DNA of 7,647 nt, from assembly GCA_030671095.1 (NCBI GenBank), contig DAOVAK010000113.1, positions 1-7,647 on the forward strand, written 5' to 3'. The translations under genes and the position numbers were made by a program. Positions 1 through 5,651 of the stretch are shown here, in pieces. A model generated the notes under the pieces. It did no database searches. It was not told the origin of the DNA and saw only the letters and a list, made by a program, of their open reading frames with translations. The stretch's first letter is position 1, and each line of letters starts with the position of its first letter. Source of the DNA: Deltaproteobacteria bacterium (GTDB taxonomy: Bacteria; Desulfobacterota; DSM-4660; Desulfatiglandales; HGW-15).

Positions 1-1
1 G

Positions 2-724
2 TCCCGCGTGCTCAAGACCTGCGGCCTCGGCGAGAGTACGGTGGATGACATGATCTCTGACCTGATGGCCAAGGGCACCAACCCGACCGTGGGCGTGTTG
101 GCGCACCCGGGCCAGGTAGACGTGCGTATCACTGCCAAGGGCAGCGACGAGGCCGGGATCGAGCTCATGCTCGACGAGATGGATGAGGTCATCTGTAGCC
201 GCCTGAAGCACCGCGTCTTCGGCCGGGACGAGGAGACCATGGAGGACGCCCTGGGGGCACTGGTGCGGGAGACGGGTATCACCGTTGCATCGGTAGAGAA
301 CCTAACCGGAGGGCTGCTTTCGCAAAAACTGCTTTCGGCCTTGCGAGACAACTTCTGTGGAGGTGTGGTAGCCAATGGGGAGGCAGCCCTGCAACGCCTG
401 CTGGATCGCCCTGATGTGCGCCCGTCTGGCGGGCTTAACGCCGCAGCCGATGAGGGCTCCTACCGACGCGAGCTGGCGCGCGCTCTGGTGAGCGACGTAA
501 GATCCCGCTCGGCCGCCGATGTGGGAGTGGCGGTCATGTGCTTCCCGGACCCGACCCAGGAGGCCAGCAACCTCAGCCCGGGGGAGACTTTCGTGATGGT
601 GTACAATGGCCGGGAGTTCCTTGAACACGGGTTCAAGTTTGCCGGTCGGGGAGGGCCTGACCAGATGCGTGCCACTATGTATGCCCTGGATGCCCTGCGC
701 CGCTACTTGATGCGGGAATACTAG
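2..724 (+). CDS. cinA: CinA family protein, 3' part (KH-like middle domain plus degenerate nicotinamide-nucleotide amidase domain)
   Basis: The gene is cut by the left edge and is already in frame at base 2, so no start is visible; the GTG at 8 is internal. Full CinA has an N-terminal MoaB-like domain (absent here), a KH-like linker domain and a C-terminal NMN deamidase (PncC) domain used in pyridine nucleotide salvage. The first ~65 visible residues match the linker (LKTCGLGES, then NPTVGVLAHPGQVDVRITAKG). The PncC-like domain starts near residue 80, counting from the GTG. Its family landmarks are altered. The usual ESCTGG is ENLTGG (residues 97-102), so the catalytic Ser is Asn. The usual YSNEAK is ANGEAA (122-127), losing Tyr and Lys. 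The usual TGIAGP is MCFPDP (177-182), losing Thr. The C-terminal helix (QMRATMYALDALRRYL) is normal. It is much richer in G+C than the genes to the right. Family call is firm; amidase activity is doubtful. Confidence 0.88.
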   Translation, partial: SRVLKTCGLGESTVDDMISDLMAKGTNPTVGVLAHPGQVDVRITAKGSDEAGIELMLDEMDEVICSRLKHRVFGRDEETMEDALGALVRETGITVASVENLTGGLLSQKLLSALRDNFCGGVVANGEAALQRLLDRPDVRPSGGLNAAADEGSYRRELARALVSDVRSRSAADVGVAVMCFPDPTQEASNLSPGETFVMVYNGREFLEHGFKFAGRGGPDQMRATMYALDALRRYLMREY

Positions 725-881
725 AGGCGACCCATGGGAACGGGTTAATCCCTATTTACTCACTGGCTCAATTGAGTTGCCCTGGGTTTCTGGTTGTGGC
801 AGCGGCGTGTGAGGAACAAAGAAGGAGATGCAGGGCCACGTCATAGTGAAACATAACCTATTGATTTTTGAGCTTTTTGTT
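725..881. other. Gene-free spacer downstream of cinA
   Basis: No convincing gene lies here. A short self-complementary block, CTCAATTGAG, sits at 767-776, but no T-run follows it, so it is not a credible terminator for cinA. Base composition falls sharply from the GC-rich cinA into AT-rich sequence by about 840, which marks a compositional boundary close to the repeat element that follows. Confidence 0.5.
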
Positions 882-911
882 GGGTATGGGTATCTTTTTT
901 TTGCTATGCCC
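882..911 (+). repeat. Left 30-base terminal inverted repeat
   Basis: It begins GGGTATGGGTATC, continues with eight T and ends GCTATGCCC. It is the exact reverse complement of 1161-1190, including the homopolymer length, which suggests a recent or selectively maintained pair. Confidence 0.9.
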
Positions 912-1010
912 CTGGCCCAGACCTGGCTTGTAAGGCATTAGTTATGTACACTTAAGCTGCGAAATAATATAGTGATCATACGATATTCCAAAGACTTCGC
1001 GCCTCCCGCT

Positions 1011-1032
1011 CCCGTCCCGGTCTCGGGACGGG
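1011..1032. repeat. Short GC-rich hairpin inside the element
   Basis: CCCGTCCCG (1011-1019) pairs with CGGGACGGG (1024-1032) around a four-base loop, giving a nine-base-pair perfect stem. It stands out as a GC-rich island in otherwise AT-rich sequence. No T-run follows on either strand, so a simple intrinsic terminator is unlikely. It may be a structural part of the mobile element or a small palindromic insertion. Confidence 0.75.
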
Positions 1033-1065
1033 GAGGGCAGGCCTCACATAGTTTAGATTAGTGGG

Positions 1066-1137
1066 CGTTTCAAAATGGTTTACATAGACAGAGCGTATGA
1101 TTCTAAGGTTCAGGGCGCAATAAACCATTTTGAAACG
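1066..1137. repeat. Internal 17-base inverted repeat with 38-base loop
   Basis: CGTTTCAAAATGGTTTA (1066-1082) is the perfect reverse complement of 1121-1137, separated by 38 bases. With one unpaired base the match extends outward through GGG (1063-1065) and CCC (1139-1141). It lies fully inside the 882-1190 element. It may be the termini of a second, smaller element inserted in the first, or a cruciform-forming internal structure. Confidence 0.85.
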
Positions 1138-1160
1138 ACCCAGCAAGGGGCCATGTTTTA

Positions 1161-1190
1161 GGGCATAGCAAAAAAAAGATACCCATACCC
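1161..1190 (-). repeat. Right 30-base terminal inverted repeat
   Basis: Exact reverse complement of 882-911, including the eight-base A/T homopolymer. It ends at GATACCCATACCC, and the sequence after 1190 (CGGACTTTG) has no counterpart outside the left arm. Confidence 0.9.
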
Positions 1191-1332
1191 CGGACTTTGA
1201 CGTTACCGTGGTATTATCGTAACTCAAGCTTCAAGAAACCTCCATCTATGATCCACCATGGGCAGGGAACCACATTAGGTCTGATATTCAGACAAAACCG
1301 CTGCACCATAGACTCCCATTGGAGGGTGTCTT
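1191..1332. other. Spacer between the repeat element and the livF remnant
   Basis: I see no gene here. The sequence just past the livF stop can form small imperfect stems on the minus strand (GTGTC/GACAC, then CTCC/GGAG), but no T-run follows. A functional livF terminator is not supported. Confidence 0.4.
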
Positions 1333-1671
1333 TCATTTTGACACACCAAGGTAGGTGTTCTTGACCTTCTCGTTCTCTTCCAGCTCCGCTGGTGTTGACT
1401 CGTACACAATTGCCCCTTTACTCACTACATAGGTATAGTCAGCTACGGTTAGCGCCAGCTTCAGATTCTGTTCCACCAGAAGTATGGAAAATCCGCTCGC
1501 CTTCAGTTGAGCAATGACATCACCGATCTCCTTAACGATGATGGGAGCCAGTCCCTCTGAAGGCTCATCAAGTAAGAGCAAATCGGGATTGGTCATCAGG
1601 GCACGGCAAATACACAGCATCTGCTGCTCCCCCCCACTGAGCAGGGTCCCACTAAGGTTGGCCCACTTCTC
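1333..1671 (-). pseudogene. livF: livF remnant: C-terminal half of a branched-chain amino-acid ABC transporter ATPase
   Basis: LivF is one of two ATPases of the Liv/HAAT amino-acid importer on the inner face of the membrane. Visible in order are the ABC signature LSGGEQQM, Walker B LLLLDEP (in PDLLLLDEPSEGLAP), the switch-histidine region reading ILLVEQN (LivF proteins commonly have VEQN here), and the family C-terminus ending YLGVSK. Homology starts around EKWANLSGT at 1671, and an in-frame TAA occurs at 1675-1677. Walker A, the Q-loop and the first ~130-140 residues of a normal ~235-residue LivF are absent. The ATG at 1620 lies inside the signature and is not a real start. No livG, H, M or K is present. 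The upstream sequence past 1671 belongs to an unrelated short ORF, so this is a broken gene end left by a deletion or recombination. Confidence 0.85.
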
Positions 1672-1762
1672 GGATTAAAGAACAACCCAAGACAACAAGC
1701 GTTTCCCTTAACACTTCCGCTATTCCTTTTTCCCTCTCACTTAATTCTTCTGTGTTTTGCAT
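1652..1762 (-). CDS. Short ORF of 36 residues running into the livF remnant, possibly the 5' end of a broken gene
   Basis: The ORF starts MQNTEELSEREKGIAEVL, is acidic and helix-like, and ends ...REVGQP at a TAG inside livF-derived sequence in a different frame. Its start is well supported: AAAGGTGG (1769-1776) lies six bases upstream of the ATG and a TATAAT box is at 1787-1792. The last ~7 codons overlap the livF remnant, so the natural C-terminus was probably lost where the two segments were joined near 1671. I do not recognise the family. It may be the N-terminal stub of a larger protein, or a genuine small protein fixed after the rearrangement. Confidence that it is translated is moderate; no function is assigned. 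Confidence 0.4.
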   Translation of the reverse strand: MQNTEELSEREKGIAEVLRETLVVLGCSLIREVGQP

Positions 1763-1768
1763 ACCTAT

Positions 1769-1792
1769 CCACCTTTCTTATTTTTTATTATA
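1769..1792 (-). promoter_or_regulatory. Candidate -10 box and ribosome binding site for the 36-residue ORF
   Basis: On the minus strand TATAAT (1792-1787) is followed by an A-rich start region and AAAGGTGG (1776-1769), then six bases to the ATG at 1762. The implied leader is short, around 20 bases. No good -35 TTGACA is present 17 bases upstream, so the promoter call rests on the -10 alone. Confidence 0.4.
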
Positions 1793-1930
1793 CTTTCAAC
1801 AATGCCCTTAAAAATCCATCAGTTTTAATCCCAATCATGGCACCTCAATTTTCTCTATGTCTGTGTTTTCATCCTATCTTCGGGCCGTACTTGAGTGCCC
1901 TGATGCCACCTTCCCCACTATGGCGTTGAA

Positions 1931-2410
1931 TCACCGTGCCCTCTGTTTTCTTCCCAAGTCAGCCGCCCTTAACACAGATTCAATGATCTGCTCGTATCCT
2001 GTACATCGGCACAAGTTCCCTTCCAGGGCTTGCTCTATTTCATCAACAGTAGGATTGGGGTTCTCATCCAACAGCGCCTTAGTAACAAGGATCATTCCTG
2101 GAGTACAGAATCCGCACTGAAATCCATACTTCTCCATAAAGGCCTCCTGTATTACGCTTAGCTCCCCCAGCCCAGTGAGGCCTTCAAGCGTAGTCACTTC
2201 TGTATTATCCGCCTGCACGGCCAACATAAGGCAGGACCTCACCGGTTTCCCGTTTAAGAGAACCGTACACGTTCCACACTCACCCAAGTCACATCCCTTC
2301 TTGACACTCGTTATCTTTAGTCGGTTTCTTAATAGATCCAACAAGGTTCCGTTTAGGGCTACTTCTTCTTCTACCATCTGACCGTTCAATTGGAATTTCG
2401 CTAACATCAT
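1931..2410 (-). CDS. Molybdenum hydroxylase (xanthine dehydrogenase/CO dehydrogenase family), [2Fe-2S] subunit
   Basis: This is the small electron-transfer subunit that passes electrons from the Mo centre to the FAD subunit in the cytoplasm. With the start at 2410 it is 159 residues, normal for the family. The N-terminal plant-type ferredoxin domain has C40, C45, C48 and C60 (KKGCDLGECGTC, then VRSC). The C-terminal four-helix domain has C99, C102, C134 and C136 (CGFCTPGM, then NLCRCTGY). All eight ligands are present. The ATG at 2410 overlaps the FAD gene's stop as ATGA, implying coupling, and a second ATG follows at once. GAGGA (2415-2411) touches the first ATG, an unusually tight spacing. 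An in-frame ATG at 2458, nine bases after AGGAG (2472-2468), would add 16 residues unlike the family, so 2410 is preferred on homology. Confidence 0.93.
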   Translation of the reverse strand: MMLAKFQLNGQMVEEEVALNGTLLDLLRNRLKITSVKKGCDLGECGTCTVLLNGKPVRSCLMLAVQADNTEVTTLEGLTGLGELSVIQEAFMEKYGFQCGFCTPGMILVTKALLDENPNPTVDEIEQALEGNLCRCTGYEQIIESVLRAADLGRKQRAR

Positions 2411-3282
2411 TCCTCGCCCATGGCTATCTTGATTAGGGCCCTCTTTGTCAGAACGCATGCCATTTCTCTCCTGTAGGCTGCCGATGCCCGTATGTCCGTT
2501 ATGGGATTTACTTCCTCCTTGACCAACTCTGCGGTCTTTTCAATAAGCTCTTCGCTAATCTCTTTACCCTTTAGCGCCTCTTCAACCTTCTGGCTCCGTA
2601 TGGGGGTCGGGGCTACTGCTCCCAGGGCAACCCTCACTTCATCAAATTTCCCATCAGTTATGGCACCAAAGGCAGCAACTGAGGCTATTGACAACGTAAA
2701 GCCCTTCCTTCTCCCGAGCTTCAAAAACGCTGAACGGCCTTCTCTGCAGGGAATAATCACTTCCCTCAGTACTTCATCAGGCCTTCTTACTGTCTTCCCA
2801 GGGCCAGTGAAGAATTCTGAAAGCAGCACGAGCTTCTCACCATCGGGGCCCTGAAGCTTCACCGATGCGTCCAGAGCAAGCAGCGGTGGCGCCGTGTCGG
2901 CCGCTGGCGAGGCATTACAAAGATTCCCTCCGATGGTCGCTCTATTTCGGATCGGATGACACGCCAAAAATCCAATCGCTTCGGCAAATACAGAAGCCTT
3001 TTCCTGAACGACATGCGCATCTTTAATCTCATTTAATCGCATTGTGGCACCGATACAAAGCTCATTCCCTCTCATCTCTATAAAGGCCAGCTCCGGGACC
3101 TTATTTAAATCCACAATTGCGCTCGGAGATGTTATCCGCTTTTTCATATTCTGAAGCAAATCTGTCCCGCCTGCCAAAAGTCTGGCTCCGTCGCCATGCT
3201 CTTTCAGCAACTTCACTACATCGCCCAGCGTACTAGGCGCAAAATACTCAAACCTCGGCAAGGGTCTAATCTCTGCTCCCAT
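2407..3282 (-). CDS. Molybdenum hydroxylase, FAD-binding subunit
   Basis: The medium subunit binds FAD and hands electrons from the [2Fe-2S] subunit to the final acceptor. At 291 residues it has normal length. It starts with the family's typical FEYFAPSTLGDVVKLL and shows the two FAD-contact segments: LLAGGTDLL (35-43) and TIGGNLCNASPAADTAP (116-132). The C-terminal CO-dehydrogenase-flavoprotein domain follows, with VALGAVAPTPIRS at about 218-230. I see no inserted [4Fe-4S] loop of the 4-hydroxybenzoyl-CoA-reductase type, since cysteines are few and scattered. Its start overlaps the end of the large-subunit gene by 17 bases and its end overlaps the small-subunit start by four, so the three are surely co-translated. 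The upstream ribosome binding site (GGAA before ACATGAGCC) is weak, which fits translational coupling. Subunit order is large, medium, small. Confidence 0.95.
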   Translation of the reverse strand: MGAEIRPLPRFEYFAPSTLGDVVKLLKEHGDGARLLAGGTDLLQNMKKRITSPSAIVDLNKVPELAFIEMRGNELCIGATMRLNEIKDAHVVQEKASVFAEAIGFLACHPIRNRATIGGNLCNASPAADTAPPLLALDASVKLQGPDGEKLVLLSEFFTGPGKTVRRPDEVLREVIIPCREGRSAFLKLGRRKGFTLSIASVAAFGAITDGKFDEVRVALGAVAPTPIRSQKVEEALKGKEISEELIEKTAELVKEEVNPITDIRASAAYRREMACVLTKRALIKIAMGEE

Positions 3283-5602
3283 GGCTCATGTATTCCTTAA
3301 TTGCAAAGTAGATTTTTTCGGCACTAAGAGGCAGCTCATAAAACCTGATCCCTGTAGCATCATAGACAGCGTTCGCTATTGCTAATGGTGTGGCTATAAA
3401 TGCAATTTCTCCCACACCCTTAGCTCCGTACCCTGAGTACTTGTACTCATCCTCCACGGAAATGAAATCTGCTAACTCTGGCTTGTCCTTAATCGTTGGT
3501 ATCGCATAGTCGGTAAACGAATTGTTTATCATCTTCCCATTTTCCCTCACCACAGTCTCGGTTAAGGCATATCCCAAGCCGAGCATGCCGCATCCGTACA
3601 CTTGACCCCTTACTACCTCGGGCTGTATGATTTTTCCTGCAGCAACACCTGGATGCAGTTCCAAGACGTCTACCTGCCCCGACTCAACGTCAACTTCTAC
3701 CTCAGCGATTGTGCACCCGAAGGTGTACGCCGCATACGGATCCCCCAGTCCTGTCTCAGGATCAGGGTATCCTCGTCGTGCTAGGATGAACCCAAATTCT
3801 GACGGGGAGACACCCCTTTGGTACATCTCCATTACCAACTCTTTGAACGGCATCTTTTGGGAGGCATTAGTAGACTTATATGCGACTCCAGCTTCTACGA
3901 CAACTTCATCCTCACTGCAGCCCAGGATCTCTGCTGCCAGCGCGTTCAACCTTTTTCTTAGCTTTAAGGCTGCGTCCACAGCAGCTGTTCCCCCAAAAAT
4001 GGTCCCTCTTTGAGCATGTGTCTCACCGCTGTCAGGAATCCGACTGGTATCATTTGTTTCAACCTTCACCCATTCGTAGGGAACACCTAATGTCTCTGCG
4101 ACCATCATGACGTGAGACGTAACTGTTCCTTGGCCAATTTCAACAATGCCCGTACAATAGGTGACGCTCCCGTCAGGATTGAGGATGATTGAAGCCCCAG
4201 CCCAATCCCGTTTAAATCCCGTTGTCCCGCAACCATGCCAACTGCAACCTATACCGATCCCTCGCCTCTTGGTGCCGTTCTTGACCATTGCCGTTGCGGC
4301 CTTCTTTGCGACCCAATCAGCCTTTTCTGCTACCTTCTCGATCAATTCTTTGACCCCGACTGAATGATCTAGCAGCTGATTCGTGCCTGTTCGTGCTCCT
4401 GGGACCAAGGCGTTCCTTACCCTTAAGTCCACCGGATCCATATTCAACTCTTCGGCTAATATGTCCATTTGCGACTCAATAGCTAAACCCATTTGAGGAT
4501 TCCCAAATCCGTTAAAGGCCGCAACGGGCAAATTATTGGTGTAAATCGCCATGCCCGTTACCTTACAGTTAGGCACTTCGTATACACCGGTCGCGTGATA
4601 GGCTGCCCGCTTCATCAATCCAATTACCTGCGAAGCGTATCCGCCACAGTCACATGTAAACTCCACTTCAATCGCCTTGAGCTTACCATCATTCGTGGCT
4701 CCTGATTTATACCTGATCTCAAAAGGACATCTCTTGAAGCGATACGCAAAGGAATCATATCGCGTGTAGGTAATCATCGCTGGCTGGCCGGTTATCTCTG
4801 CCGCAACAGCTGCAAGGCTGGAAATGATCGGGCCGTAGGTATCTTTCCCACCAAATCCTCCACCAACGTAAGGAGTAATAATCCTGACCTCTGACTGTTG
4901 CTTCCCCAGGATCCGTGCTACCGTGTTTCGAGTTCTGAATGGATTCTGGTTCGTGCTTATCACCATCATTCCGCTTCGCTTCTCAGGAATCGCCACCGCA
5001 GCTTCAGGCTCGAGATAGGCATGATCTTGGGAGCCTGCGCGGTAGGTCCGCTCAACGATTACGTCACATTCTCGAAAAGCTTGGTCAGCGTCACCTTTCC
5101 GTATCTTAACACTGTCGGGGGATTTTCGGTCATGGATCTTAAAATCACCTTCCAACGCCTCTTTGGGGCTAAAAACCGCAGGTAATTCCTCGTACTGAAC
5201 CCCCAGGGCATCTGCCCCGGCCCATGCCGCCTCCTCGTTGCGCGCTACCACCAGGGCTACCATATCCCCAACGTACATCACCTTATGGGACGAGATCAGC
5301 GGCTGATCGTCGATATAGTACCCGCATTGATTTTCACCGGGTATATCCTCGCCGGTTATGACACATTCAACACCGGAAACACGTAGTGCCGACTCTTTGT
5401 CAATCTTCTTTACCACGGCGTGAGGATATGGGCTCCTCACTGGTCGCACTACCAACGCGCTCTCCATCAGGAAATCTGTGGTAAACTTCGCCAGCCCGGT
5501 TACCTTTTCAAGCGCGTCTACCCTCTTGACATTCTTTCCGATTATTCTGTAGCCTTTTCCGCCTAATAGCTTCTTAACTTCCTCTAAGTAAGCACGATAC
5601 AT
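3266..5602 (-). CDS. Molybdenum hydroxylase, molybdopterin-binding catalytic subunit (substrate unknown)
   Basis: The large subunit hydroxylates a C-H bond, usually next to nitrogen in a heterocycle or in an aldehyde, using Mo-molybdopterin. At 778 residues it is the typical size for a separate large subunit. The N-terminal a/b hammerhead-like domain begins at GKNVKRVDALEKVTG (22-36). The cofactor loop GGGFGGK is at 247-253 and the catalytic glutamate is E732 in GAKGVGE. At the substrate pocket, xanthine oxidase has FRGFG and this protein has FNGFG (363-367), so the substrate-contacting Arg is N364. Aligning RYDSFAYRFKRCPF (281-294) with the xanthine oxidase segment before RHPF puts D283 at the second substrate residue, Glu. 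The CO dehydrogenase active-site loop (AYxCSFR) is absent. GAGGT (5614-5610) seven bases upstream supports the ATG at 5602. It follows the PreA-like gene by 49 bases. Exact substrate cannot be read from the sequence. Confidence 0.95.
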   Translation of the reverse strand: MYRAYLEEVKKLLGGKGYRIIGKNVKRVDALEKVTGLAKFTTDFLMESALVVRPVRSPYPHAVVKKIDKESALRVSGVECVITGEDIPGENQCGYYIDDQPLISSHKVMYVGDMVALVVARNEEAAWAGADALGVQYEELPAVFSPKEALEGDFKIHDRKSPDSVKIRKGDADQAFRECDVIVERTYRAGSQDHAYLEPEAAVAIPEKRSGMMVISTNQNPFRTRNTVARILGKQQSEVRIITPYVGGGFGGKDTYGPIISSLAAVAAEITGQPAMITYTRYDSFAYRFKRCPFEIRYKSGATNDGKLKAIEVEFTCDCGGYASQVIGLMKRAAYHATGVYEVPNCKVTGMAIYTNNLPVAAFNGFGNPQMGLAIESQMDILAEELNMDPVDLRVRNALVPGARTGTNQLLDHSVGVKELIEKVAEKADWVAKKAATAMVKNGTKRRGIGIGCSWHGCGTTGFKRDWAGASIILNPDGSVTYCTGIVEIGQGTVTSHVMMVAETLGVPYEWVKVETNDTSRIPDSGETHAQRGTIFGGTAAVDAALKLRKRLNALAAEILGCSEDEVVVEAGVAYKSTNASQKMPFKELVMEMYQRGVSPSEFGFILARRGYPDPETGLGDPYAAYTFGCTIAEVEVDVESGQVDVLELHPGVAAGKIIQPEVVRGQVYGCGMLGLGYALTETVVRENGKMINNSFTDYAIPTIKDKPELADFISVEDEYKYSGYGAKGVGEIAFIATPLAIANAVYDATGIRFYELPLSAEKIYFAIKEYMSHGSRD

Positions 5603-5609
5603 CTTTATG

Positions 5610-5614
5610 ACCTC
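5610..5614 (-). promoter_or_regulatory. Ribosome binding site of the Mo hydroxylase large subunit
   Basis: GAGGT on the minus strand lies seven bases before the ATG at 5602. It is the only good site in the 49-base gap and fixes the start of this otherwise leader-less protein. Confidence 0.6.
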
Positions 5615-5651
5615 GGTACAAACTTGCTCTCATGGCAAAAAAACAGAAGGG

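Larger units (their letters stand above)
882..1190. mobile_element. MITE-like element bounded by perfect 30-base terminal inverted repeats
   Basis: Bases 882-911 (starting GGGTATGGGTATC, then a run of eight T and GCTATGCCC) are the exact reverse complement of 1161-1190. The 309-base unit they bound has no transposase-length ORF, which is the form of a miniature inverted-repeat transposable element or a badly decayed insertion sequence. Just inside the arms the similarity resumes weakly: TGGCCC follows the left arm after one base, and its counterpart lies seven bases inside the right arm. Two further inverted repeats are nested within. I see no clear target-site duplication: the left flank ends CTTTTTGTT and the right flank begins CGGACTTTG. 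A minus-strand open frame (976-1227) crosses the right half and could be a transposase remnant, but I do not recognise it. The repeat itself is certain; its mobility is inferred. Confidence 0.6.

Noticed and set aside
828..941. 37-codon plus-strand ORF starting ATGCAGGGCCACGTC with AAGGAG before it
   Set aside because: AAGGAG directly abuts the ATG with no spacer, the ORF reads into the left inverted repeat, and its homopolymeric TTTTTTTT gives the hydrophobic residues. It is probably chance.
976..1227. 83-codon minus-strand open frame across the right half of the repeat element
   Set aside because: It runs through both inverted repeats and the GC hairpin, has no ribosome binding site I can see and no recognised domain. 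The phrase GRFKMVYCALNLRIIRS loosely recalls transposase C-termini, but not enough to call it.
1763..1930. Gap after the [2Fe-2S] gene, including a 16-codon minus-strand ORF beginning MIGIKTDG
   Set aside because: The ORF is too short, has no homology that I recognise and ends within the -10 region of the next ORF. No convincing terminator hairpin is seen here either.
1857..5185. Several plus-strand open frames of 60-128 codons opposite the Mo hydroxylase genes
   Set aside because: They are antisense shadows of well-supported minus-strand genes, lack domain signatures and are Ser/Pro/Thr-rich as expected for the complementary strand.
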